A DNA stretch of 5,263 nucleotides from Candidatus Taylorbacteria bacterium RIFCSPLOWO2_01_FULL_50_130 (GCA_001821155.1 MHSB01000048.1:1-5263), one strand, 5' to 3'. Positions 1 through 4,922 are shown, counted from the stretch's first letter. Translations and numbers: made by a program. Notes: generated by a model from the sequence alone, not told the origin.

Positions 1-1
1 C

Positions 2-196
2 AGTCCCATCAAAGACAAAGAGATTGAGCCTCGCTCAAGACCGACGAAATCGATCTCCTTGTTTTCAGTTCAATTATTGAGTTCGGCAACAGTCCCATCA
101 GGTGACCCCGGCCTCACGAAGAAGCATAACGAGCGTCTTCTCGCAGAACGTGAAGATGCCCTCTTTTTTGAGCGCTGGATAAAAGACTTGCATTGA
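2..196 (+). CDS. 3' end of an unidentified gene (5' end outside window)
   Basis: The plus-strand frame beginning at position 2 is open to a TGA at 194-196, giving at least 64 residues. The tail is charged and looks helical (ERLLAEREDALFFERWIKDLH, about the last 21 residues), like the C-terminus of a soluble protein. The stop lies 16 bases before the ATG of the DUF4446 gene on the same strand, as expected for consecutive genes. I do not recognise the family. A random frame staying open for 64 codons is uncommon but possible, so this is a supported guess. The overlapping minus-strand frame at 98-370 collides with the better-supported DUF4446 gene and was not preferred. Confidence 0.5.
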   Translation, partial: SPIKDKEIEPRSRPTKSISLFSVQLLSSATVPSGDPGLTKKHNERLLAEREDALFFERWIKDLH

Positions 197-204
197 CGTA
201 TACT
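176..204 (+). promoter_or_regulatory. Possible promoter giving a near-leaderless DUF4446 transcript
   Basis: A -10-like TATACT at 199-204 lies 17 bases after a weak -35-like TGGATA (176-181). Transcription would start at about 211-212, directly at the ATG (213). The stretch before the ATG (ACTTCCCTTCC) has no purine-rich ribosome binding site, so leaderless translation is a plausible reading. The site overlaps the end of the upstream frame, so read-through from that gene is an alternative. Confidence 0.35.
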
Positions 205-212
205 TCCCTTCC

Positions 213-683
213 ATGGAGCTTTCGACTGACACGCTCCTTTTCATATTCGCCGCAGCCGCGGTCATTGCCGTGTTTTTGGGACTGCACACGGAATGGAGAA
301 TGAACCGCCTGCTTCGCGGGAAAAGCGGGAAAACGCTTGAAGAAATCATTATTCGCAATTCAAGCGACATTGAAAAGTTCAGGCAGTTTAGAAAGGAGCT
401 TGAATCCTACCTTGAAACAGTCGAAAAACGCCTTCAGAAGAGCGTTTGCGGCGTCGGCACCGTGCGCTTCAATCCGTTCAAAGGCACCGGCGCAGGTGGA
501 AACACAAGTTTCGCGACGGCGTTTCTGGATGAAAAAGAGAACGGAGTTGTGCTCTCCACTCTCTACGCGCGCGAGCGGGTCGGTGTGTACGCGAAACCGA
601 TACGGGGCGGGACATCCGAGCATGAGCTAACTAATGAGGAGAAGGAGGCGATAGCAAATGCAAAAAAGCAGCTGCATTTGTAA
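213..683 (+). CDS. DUF4446-family membrane-anchored protein
   Basis: A 156-aa protein. Residues 7-24 form one hydrophobic segment (LLFIFAAAAVIAVFLGL), followed by basic residues, so it is probably anchored with the rest in the cytoplasm. Residues about 40-76 are a charged, heptad-like helix (EEIIIRNSSDIEKFRQFRKE), likely coiled coil. Residues about 80-150 form the conserved core: VGTVRFNPF, a Gly-rich turn, SFATAFLDEKENGVVLSTLY, then a VYAKPI strand and an acidic NEEKEAI helix. This order matches my recollection of DUF4446 proteins of Firmicutes and CPR bacteria, which are about 150-170 aa and have no assigned biochemical role. The start at 213 places the membrane helix at the N-terminus; no Shine-Dalgarno is visible. 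The stop is TAA at 681-683. Family assignment is fairly confident; function is unknown. Confidence 0.8.
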   Translation: MELSTDTLLFIFAAAAVIAVFLGLHTEWRMNRLLRGKSGKTLEEIIIRNSSDIEKFRQFRKELESYLETVEKRLQKSVCGVGTVRFNPFKGTGAGGNTSFATAFLDEKENGVVLSTLYARERVGVYAKPIRGGTSEHELTNEEKEAIANAKKQLHL

Positions 684-690
684 TTTCAAT

Positions 691-859
691 TTAGGACTTA
701 CGCAATCGGTGTCATTCCCGTGAAGCTTGTCCTCGCGAAGGCGGGGAACGGGAATCCAGGGCGTTAAAAAACGGCCAAATACTGGATTCCCGCCGTAGCT
801 TGCCCTCGACCTGATCGGGGACGGGAATGACAGAAAAGGAAGAAATGCGTAAGTCTTAA
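691..859. repeat. MITE-like nested inverted repeat
   Basis: A 169-bp non-coding element. Outer arms TTAGGACTTACGCA (691-704) and TGCGTAAGTCTTAA (846-859) pair at 13 of 14 positions. A second pair, TGTCATTCCCG (710-720) and CGGGAATGACA (822-832), and an inner pair, CGGGAATCCAG (749-759) and CTGGATTCCCG (782-792), are perfect. Each half is also a small palindrome (ATTCCCG...CGGGAAT), and both halves carry AGCTTG(T/C)CCTCG in the same orientation. No frame in it looks coding. It resembles a non-autonomous transposable element or a dispersed palindromic repeat; the CATTCCCG...CGGGAATCCAG motif recurs as intergenic repeats in many bacterial genomes. Target duplication is unclear (TTA at the left, TAA or TTA at the right). 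Confidence 0.75.
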
Positions 860-860
860 T

Positions 861-941
861 TATCAATTTACAATTTTCAATCAATTTTCGAATTTTCAAT
901 TTCGGGCTTTGTTTGAAAATTGATAATTGAAACTTGATAAT
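861..941. repeat. AT-rich palindromic tract before infB
   Basis: The tract is built from reiterated AATTTTCAA/AATTATCAA words and their complements. AATTTTCAA (891-899) and TTGAAAATT (913-921) make a perfect 9-bp stem with a 13-base loop. The outer words AATTATCAA and TTGATAATT also face each other as an inverted pair. It could serve as a weak terminator or attenuator for upstream transcription, or simply supply AT-rich promoter DNA; the infB promoter lies in its right half. Confidence 0.5.
913..941 (+). promoter_or_regulatory. Promoter of infB-rbfA
   Basis: TTGAAA (913-918) and GATAAT (936-941) are separated by exactly 17 bases, each 5 of 6 to the sigma-70 consensus. The expected start near 948 gives a leader of about 20 bases to the infB ATG. 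The leader (GTGCTACCACAGCATCAACT) has no Shine-Dalgarno. The -35 box also forms the right arm of the 891-921 hairpin, so the two structures could compete. Confidence 0.55.
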
Positions 942-967
942 TCTACGGTGCTACCACAGCATCAACT

Positions 968-2494
968 ATGACAACTAATATCTCGACACCTGAAAAAGGA
1001 ATTAAAGTACCGCGACCGCCGGTGGTCGTGGTCGTAGGTCATATTGACCATGGCAAATCAACGCTTCTCGACTACGTCCGGAAGACGAATATGGTTGCAA
1101 AAGAAGCCGGCGGCATCACCCAGCACCTTGGCGCGTATGAAGTGGAACACAAAACCAAAGACGGCAAAACGGGCATGATAACGTTTCTTGACACGCCCGG
1201 ACATGAGGCGTTCAAGGGAATTCGCGGGCGCGGGGCGGCTGTCGCTGACATCGGCATTCTGGTTATCTCCGCGGAAGAAGGAGTGAAGCCGCAGACGCTT
1301 GAGGCGCTCCGCGACCTCAAAAAGTCGGGTATTCCATACATCGTCGTCGCGACCAAAATAGACAAACCGGAAGCAAATGTCGAGCGTGTCAAACAAAGCC
1401 TCGCCGAGCATGAAGTATATCTCGAAGGGTATGGAGGCGATGTTCCGTTCGCGGCCGTTTCGGGTAAGACCGGAGACGGCGTGGCCGACTTTCTCGATCT
1501 CATCTCTCTTGTTGCCGAACTCCACGCCGTAGGGAACACGGAGGGAGCCGTGATGCGCGCGTATGTTATTGAATCTCGCGTTGACAATAGAAAAGGCGTC
1601 TCCGCGACGATTATCATCAAAGACGGCGTTTTAAAAAAGGGTGATTTCCTGGTAGCCGGAGAAGCGGTGGCGCCGACGCGACGCATTGAAGACTTTCTCG
1701 GAAAAGAAATTGAAAAAGGAGAGCCCGGAATGCCGGTGCGAGTCGTCGGCTGGAGCAGTGTTCCTAGGGTTGGAGCGGCATGCGTGGCGGCGAAAAATAA
1801 GCGAGAAGCCGAGGATCTCGCCGCTTCCGGAGCGCGCGAAAAGGGAAACAAAAGATATCTTAAAGAGGGTGGCGCTCAAACTACGGAAACAGTCATTCTT
1901 CCGCTTGTCCTTAAGGCGGACGCGAGCGGAAGTCTTGAGGCCGTTGAAGCGGAAGCAAAAAGACAGGCGACCGAGAAAGTGACAATAAAAATCATCGCAC
2001 GCGGCATCGGTTCCATAAGCGAGGGGGATATCAGGATTGCCATGAGCGGCAAGGATTCGGTCGTCGCGGGGTTCAATGTGGGGGTGGACGCGGCAGCGAA
2101 AAGCATTATTGAACGCGGAGGCGCTGTGGTTCGAACCTTTGACGTTATATATGCACTTGGGGAGTGGATGGCGGAGCTCGTGAAAGCGCGCACGCCGAAG
2201 GTGATGACTACCGTGGTGAAGGCGGACGTGAAGGTCCTAAAAATCTTCAACACTGAAAAGGACCGGCAGGTTATCGGCGGAAAAGTGCTTCAGGGGGAAC
2301 TTGGGGTTGGAGATGAGTTCAAGATTTTGCGCCGAGGCGCGGAAATTGGGCACGGAAAAATCCGCGAGTTGCAGAAATTCAAGGAAAAAGTTTCCTCGAC
2401 CAAGGAAGGCAGTGAATTCGGCGCGTTCGTCTCCACAAGTATTGAAATCATGCCGAGCGACACCATTGAAGCAGTGGCCAGTGTTGAACAATAG
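968..2494 (+). CDS. infB: Translation initiation factor IF-2, short form
   Basis: A 508-aa GTPase that brings fMet-tRNA to the 30S subunit and promotes subunit joining. G-domain motifs are in order: G1 GHIDHGKS (24-31), switch I around GGITQHLGA (48-56), G3 DTPGH (75-79, with the catalytic His), G4 TKID (129-132, Asn replaced by Thr), G5 SGKTG (165-169). Domain II follows (about 190-295), domain III begins at LVLKADASGSLEAV (312-325) with RGIGSISEGDI (345-355), and the C-terminal C2 domain spans about 408-508. Usual bacterial IF-2 is about 700-1000 aa with an N-terminal extension; here the G domain begins about 20 residues in, as recalled for CPR bacteria. C2 has GGKV and EFGAF where model IF-2s carry cysteines near the fMet pocket. 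The ATG at 968 fits the G-domain start and the promoter at 913-941. rbfA follows on the same strand. Confidence 0.97.
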   Translation: MTTNISTPEKGIKVPRPPVVVVVGHIDHGKSTLLDYVRKTNMVAKEAGGITQHLGAYEVEHKTKDGKTGMITFLDTPGHEAFKGIRGRGAAVADIGILVISAEEGVKPQTLEALRDLKKSGIPYIVVATKIDKPEANVERVKQSLAEHEVYLEGYGGDVPFAAVSGKTGDGVADFLDLISLVAELHAVGNTEGAVMRAYVIESRVDNRKGVSATIIIKDGVLKKGDFLVAGEAVAPTRRIEDFLGKEIEKGEPGMPVRVVGWSSVPRVGAACVAAKNKREAEDLAASGAREKGNKRYLKEGGAQTTETVILPLVLKADASGSLEAVEAEAKRQATEKVTIKIIARGIGSISEGDIRIAMSGKDSVVAGFNVGVDAAAKSIIERGGAVVRTFDVIYALGEWMAELVKARTPKVMTTVVKADVKVLKIFNTEKDRQVIGGKVLQGELGVGDEFKILRRGAEIGHGKIRELQKFKEKVSSTKEGSEFGAFVSTSIEIMPSDTIEAVASVEQ

Positions 2495-2500
2495 TAGTAA
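2492..2500 (+). other. Three consecutive in-frame stop codons ending infB
   Basis: The final Gln codon (2489-2491) is followed by TAG TAG TAA in the same frame, a backup stop arrangement that prevents read-through. None of the three is TGA. Whether it is selected or chance cannot be judged from one gene. Confidence 0.9.
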
Positions 2501-2564
2501 ATTCGATTCACAAATACGGAATCGGATTGCGGCAATGGCGAATGCCGTTCATGCGAATTCAGAA

Positions 2565-2885
2565 ATGAAAACGACTAAAGCGGAGAAAATGCGGGAGGCG
2601 ATACGGCACGCCGCAGCCCACTTTCTCGCCGAGGAATCAAACCGAGCATCGCTTATCACCGTAACAAACGTACATCTTTCTCCGAGAGGCGACCGAGCCA
2701 TTATTTTGGTAACCGTTCTCCCCGACAGTATGGAAAAAGAGGCGCTCGAGTTTGTGAAGCGAAAAGGCGGGGCGCTTCGAGCTTTTTTAGGCGATCGTGT
2801 TTCTCTCCAGCGCCTGCCCTATATTTCCTTTGCGCTTGATAGAGGTGAAAAGAATCGGCAAAAGATTGATAAGCTCGCCAGCTAG
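2565..2885 (+). CDS. rbfA: Ribosome-binding factor A
   Basis: RbfA is a KH-like protein needed for late maturation of the 30S subunit near the 5' end of 16S rRNA. From the chosen ATG the product is 106 aa. It has an N-terminal amphipathic helix KAEKMREAIRHAAAHFLAEE (5-24), a strand pair ITVTNVHLSP and RAIILVTVLPD (31-54), helix EALEFVKRKGGALRAFLGDRV (about 59-79), then the LPYISFALDRG strand (84-94). This is the normal family order; the usual length is about 105-130 aa. I prefer the start at 2565 because the family helix begins a few residues after the initiator, as in E. coli RbfA. An in-frame ATG at 2535 would add MANAVHANSE, and a GTG at 2481 would overlap infB. None has a Shine-Dalgarno. 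The gene follows infB by 70 bases, or 40 with the upstream ATG, consistent with co-transcription. Confidence 0.88.
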   Translation: MKTTKAEKMREAIRHAAAHFLAEESNRASLITVTNVHLSPRGDRAIILVTVLPDSMEKEALEFVKRKGGALRAFLGDRVSLQRLPYISFALDRGEKNRQKIDKLAS

Positions 2886-2908
2886 AAAAAAACATGATTT
2901 TGCTCTAT

Positions 2909-2917
2909 TGTTATAAC
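2909..2917 (+). promoter_or_regulatory. Extended -10 promoter for the tRNA-Cys region
   Basis: TGT (2909-2911) directly precedes TATAAC (2912-2917), matching the TGnTATAAT form of an extended -10. No convincing -35 lies 16-18 bases upstream (AAAACA-like). Transcription would begin near 2924, just before the tRNA-like 5' half at 2928. The functional tRNA-Cys would then lie in a precursor with a leader of about 65 bases containing the decayed half. Confidence 0.5.
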
Positions 2918-2927
2918 GCCGAGCAAC

Positions 2928-2970
2928 GGCCGTGTGGCGAAGACAGTATTGCGCTGACCTGCCAGCCCGC
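2928..2970 (+). pseudogene. Decayed 5' half of a tRNA-Cys-like gene
   Basis: Aligned without gaps to the intact tRNA-Cys at 2989, about 26 of 42 positions agree. Preserved parts include GGCC at the acceptor, GTGG, GAAGA in the D arm and CTGC at the anticodon loop. A D stem GCG (2937-2939)/CGC (2952-2954) can still form, but the anticodon stem cannot. The acceptor strand GGCCGTG (2928-2934) differs from the intact gene's GGCCTAG. It pairs fully, with one G-U, to CGCGGCC at 3109-3115 in the 3' fragment. It also pairs 6 of 7 with GACGGCC at 2986-2992, so a shrunken tandem unit ending at 2993 is an alternative. Confidence 0.55.
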
Positions 2971-2988
2971 CAAAACTTGCAAGGCGAC

Positions 2989-3061
2989 GGCCTAGTGGTG
3001 AAGATGGCAACACGACGGTCTGCAAAACCGTTATGCGAGGGTTCGAATCCCTCCTAGGCCT
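2989..3061 (+). tRNA. tRNA-Cys (anticodon GCA)
   Basis: A full cloverleaf of 73 nt. The acceptor GGCCTAG (2989-2995) pairs perfectly with CTAGGCC (3054-3060). The D stem is GTG (2998-3000)/CAC (3011-3013). The anticodon stem ACGGT/ACCGT flanks loop CTGCAAA with anticodon GCA at 3022-3024. The variable loop has five bases (3032-3036), and T stem GAGGG/CCCTC flanks loop TTCGAAT (3042-3048). The discriminator is T3061 (U73), the main identity base for cysteinyl-tRNA synthetase. CCA is not encoded, unlike tRNA-Leu downstream, so the terminal CCA must be added after transcription. The gene is the intact unit between two degenerate tRNA-Cys fragments. Confidence 0.96.
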
Positions 3062-3076
3062 TTGGCAAGCGGGCAG

Positions 3077-3116
3077 GCAAAACAGTTATGCGAGAGTGCA
3101 AGTCCCACCGCGGCCT
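3077..3116 (+). pseudogene. Decayed 3' half of a tRNA-Cys-like gene
   Basis: The 40 bases align without gaps to 3022-3061 of the intact tRNA-Cys at 32 of 40 positions, from the GCA anticodon (3077-3079) to the discriminator T (3116). The T stem is damaged (GAGAG against CCCAC, 3 of 5 pairs) and the T loop reads TGCAAGT. The acceptor strand CGCGGCC (3109-3115) no longer matches the intact tRNA's 5' strand but pairs with GGCCGTG at 2928-2934. It is either the 3' half of a tRNA-Cys gene interrupted by the functional copy, or an att-like remnant of past integration at tRNA-Cys. Confidence 0.7.
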
Positions 3117-3206
3117 CATTGACGGCTGTCAGCTCCCAACTGCCGGCTGCTGGAAAACAGATACGGGCAGAGAGACGCCTGTACGCGCGAGCAGACTCAC
3201 AATTTT

Positions 3207-4907
3207 TTAAGCCAGTGGCGGAATTCCAAAGCAATCCCGTCTACTGCTGGATGTTACGGGACAGGTTGTACACTTGCTCTTCCAAATTTTTTGCCGAGGT
3301 GACGTAACGGGTAGCCGTACGAGACTTAAAATCTCGGGGTCGTAAGACCGTGTGGGTTCGAGTCCCACCCTCGGCACCACAATCTGACTTTCGTCAGAAA
3401 CACCAACCAACGCATGGGACGCACGAAGTGCGTCCCATGCTGTTTGTCCTGATTCTGCGCGGGGATTCGGAAAATCCGGCGCGCTTGCGCGCACCATTTT
3501 GTTTTGGAGGAGGAGGTTCGAGCCAAAGACTTTTTTGGCAGCAACCTTTTTCTCCAAAAGGTTGCTATCCAATGCAATTTTTTCCATACCCGTAGCCTCT
3601 GTTATCCATTTTCCCATCGGTTCGAGCCACTGTTTCTGCTTTTGTTCAGCATTGGTTATCTGCTCTTCCAGCGACTTCTTTTCAGAAAGTAGTTTCGCTT
3701 TTTCAGCACGATAAACTTCTTTTTCGACATCCTGCTCCAAATAGCTATCAAGAAGTCGCTGGAGCTTCACCACGATGTCCGCAATCATTTTTTGATTTTT
3801 TTGAACAAAAGCAGAAACGGATTGGGCGGATTCCGCTTGATCTTTTTCAAGTCTCATATTTAAATAGTCCGCCCAATCTTGTGGCAAAGAGACTTTTTGA
3901 AGAAGTGATGAAATTTGCGCGTCCAAAGATTCTTGGCGAATACAGGGTTCGGGACATTTCATATCGCGTCGTTTTTTCGTGCAATGATAGTAAGTGTAAT
4001 AATGCTCTTTACCGCTCACTTGTTTCTTTACCCTGTATTCGCCGGTGATCATCATTCCGCAAGTGCCACAGCTTAGCAGTCCACAATATGCCTGCGGTTC
4101 ATACTTAGCTTTGTGACGCGGACGCCCTCTTTGCTTCATCACTTCTTGCACTTGGTCAAAAAGTTTCTTTGACACGATTGGCTCGAACTTGCCCTCATAC
4201 ACTTCGCCGGAATATCTGAAATGTCCGTAGTAAAAAGGATTGGAGAGGATAAAGGTCGCACGGGTTCGGTAGATTTTCTTTCCATGTTTTGTCAAAAGCT
4301 GGTTTTGCGCCAAAAACATGCCGATAGTATCAAGCGTCTGATTACCCTCTGCATACATCTCAAACGCTTGACGAATTACAGGCGCGGCTTTTTTGTCTAT
4401 GACAATCGTTTTTGTTCGCGAGTCGTTGATGTAACCTACTGGAGAAAGTCCAGGATATTCGCCGCGCCTGACTTTTTGGCGCAAACCTCTTTTGGTATTT
4501 TCGGAAAGAGAATCCACATAATACTTGCTTTGTCCGAACGCCATGTTAAGCATAAACTTTCCTTGCGAAGTGGTGTCGCACCAAAAAGTCGGAAATTTCA
4601 AGCTCGCAAGTTTTCCTGTGTCGAGGAGATAAATCACTTTACCTCCATCCACCGAATTGCGGGCGAGGCGATCGGGGTTCCAAGATAATATACTTCCGCC
4701 GAATGTTTCAATCTCACTCATCATTTTATTAAACAATGGACGACCTGGAACTTTAGCAGATTGTTTTTCCACGATTTCGGCGGAAATAGTAATACCTTCT
4801 CGAATAGCATACTCCCGCAATTCGGTGAGTTGCGCTTCGATAGATAATACCTGCTTATCCTCGACATCAGTGGACTTGCGAGCGTACAAAAAGAATTTTA
4901 CTTCCAT
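3207..4907 (-). CDS. Large serine recombinase with tRNA-antisense C-terminal tail
   Basis: Site-specific DNA recombinase, 566 aa as read. The resolvase-type catalytic domain starts at once: FFLYARKSTD with nucleophile Ser12, Gln/Leu-rich helix (19-35), then NPDRLARN (77-84) with conserved arginines. The recombinase domain follows (PVGYI at 156, about 156-260), then a zinc ribbon with Cys at 275, 280, 283, 309, 318 and 322, then a long coiled coil (about 350-428). The start at 4907 is chosen because the catalytic strand begins there and an extended -10 lies six bases upstream; an in-frame ATG at 4985 would put the promoter and repeat inside the gene. Residues 512-566 are antisense of tRNA-Leu and flanking DNA (PRVGLEPTRSYDPEILSLVRLP) and are not native. 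The native end is probably RLYDFARTYFIKNS, found at the other repeat arm. The body is more AT-rich than neighbours, suggesting transfer. Confidence 0.88.
   Translation of the reverse strand: MEVKFFLYARKSTDVEDKQVLSIEAQLTELREYAIREGITISAEIVEKQSAKVPGRPLFNKMMSEIETFGGSILSWNPDRLARNSVDGGKVIYLLDTGKLASLKFPTFWCDTTSQGKFMLNMAFGQSKYYVDSLSENTKRGLRQKVRRGEYPGLSPVGYINDSRTKTIVIDKKAAPVIRQAFEMYAEGNQTLDTIGMFLAQNQLLTKHGKKIYRTRATFILSNPFYYGHFRYSGEVYEGKFEPIVSKKLFDQVQEVMKQRGRPRHKAKYEPQAYCGLLSCGTCGMMITGEYRVKKQVSGKEHYYTYYHCTKKRRDMKCPEPCIRQESLDAQISSLLQKVSLPQDWADYLNMRLEKDQAESAQSVSAFVQKNQKMIADIVVKLQRLLDSYLEQDVEKEVYRAEKAKLLSEKKSLEEQITNAEQKQKQWLEPMGKWITEATGMEKIALDSNLLEKKVAAKKVFGSNLLLQNKMVRASAPDFPNPRAESGQTAWDALRASHALVGVSDESQIVVPRVGLEPTRSYDPEILSLVRLPVTSPRQKIWKSKCTTCPVTSSSRRDCFGIPPLA
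3293..3379 (+). tRNA. tRNA-Leu (anticodon UAA), CCA encoded
   Basis: A class II tRNA with a long variable arm. The acceptor GCCGAGG (3293-3299) pairs with CCTCGGC (3369-3375). The D stem is ACG (3302-3304)/CGT (3316-3318). The anticodon stem CGAGA/TCTCG flanks loop CTTAAAA with anticodon TAA at 3327-3329, reading UUA and UUG. The variable arm is GGTC GTAA GACC (3338-3349), and T stem GTGGG/CCCAC flanks TTCGAGT. The discriminator is A3376, followed by an encoded CCA (3377-3379). The last six bases, GCACCA, lie inside the 148-bp inverted repeat, so the recombinase module is fused to the tRNA 3' end and may supply it. The upstream TACACT (3269-3274) is only a weak -10 candidate. Confidence 0.96.
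3374..3521 (-). repeat. Left arm of 148-bp inverted repeat
   Basis: The arm is the reverse complement of 4963-5110 over 148 bases with no gaps and one mismatch, in the GCGCGGGG/GCGGGGGG run (Arg483 against Pro). It begins with the tRNA-Leu terminal GCACCA and encodes recombinase residues of about 463-511 on the minus strand. Sequence outside the arm diverges at once (tRNA-Leu here, a natural-looking recombinase C-terminus at the other arm). Confidence 0.95.
3383..3492. repeat. Cluster of palindromes inside the recombinase 3' coding end
   Basis: Four hairpins follow one another within the repeat arm. They are TCTGAC/GTCAGA (3383-3398, loop TTTC), GCATGGGACGCAC/GTGCGTCCCATGC (3412-3440, perfect 13-bp stem, loop GAA), GGATT/AATCC (3463-3477) and GCGCGC/GCGCGC (3479-3492, loop TT). 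All lie in codons for the C-terminal tail. The same set recurs in the right arm. They could be attachment-site dyads, a structured RNA or a terminator-like fold; no T-run follows, so a classical terminator is unlikely. Confidence 0.8.
3522..3566 (-). repeat. 45-nt in-frame palindromic segment absent from the right arm
   Basis: Homology between the arms breaks here: the left has 45 bases, the right a single T (4962). Homology resumes for 16 bases (3567-3582 against 4946-4961). The segment contains a perfect 11-bp hairpin (AGCAACCTTTT 3540-3550, loop TCTCC, AAAAGGTTGCT 3556-3566) and encodes 15 residues (SNLLEKKVAAKKVFG, 448-462). It is either an in-frame palindromic insertion on the left or a deletion on the right. 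Confidence 0.8.
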
Positions 4908-4913
4908 AATGGG

Positions 4914-4922
4914 ATTATAGCA
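4914..4922 (-). promoter_or_regulatory. Extended -10 promoter of the recombinase, leaderless
   Basis: On the minus strand TGC (4922-4920) is followed by a perfect TATAAT (4919-4914), then CCCATT and the ATG (4907-4905). Transcription starting 6-7 bases after the -10 would begin at or next to the initiator codon, giving a leaderless mRNA. The -35 region is weak (TTTCTT), normal for extended -10 promoters. The promoter lies between the repeat arms, so it would move with the gene on inversion. Confidence 0.65.

Noticed and set aside
98..370. Minus-strand 90-codon frame at the left edge
   Set aside because: It overlaps the start of the well-supported DUF4446 gene and the plus-strand partial gene, and its product shows no recognisable domain.
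1072..1851. 259-codon open frame on the minus strand opposite infB, with several other antisense frames across 1058-2535
   Set aside because: infB is unmistakable on the plus strand with all GTPase motifs; the antisense products are rich in Ser, Arg, Pro and Thr and show no family pattern. They are shadows of the G+C-biased codons.
2301..2564. Upstream extension of the rbfA frame into infB
   Set aside because: The extension overlaps infB by almost 200 bases in another frame and lacks RbfA-like sequence; the family helix starts just after the ATG at 2565.
3117..3292. Gene, third tRNA or terminator between the tRNA-Cys remnants and tRNA-Leu
   Set aside because: Only a weak resemblance to a tRNA 3' half at about 3151-3180, a T-run at 3204-3211 without a clear stem before it, and a weak TACACT -10 were seen; none is strong enough to call.
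3207..3374. Recombinase residues 512-566 as a functional domain
   Set aside because: They are the antisense translation of tRNA-Leu and flanking DNA, a well-known source of false protein sequence, and a better C-terminus exists at 5111-5154.
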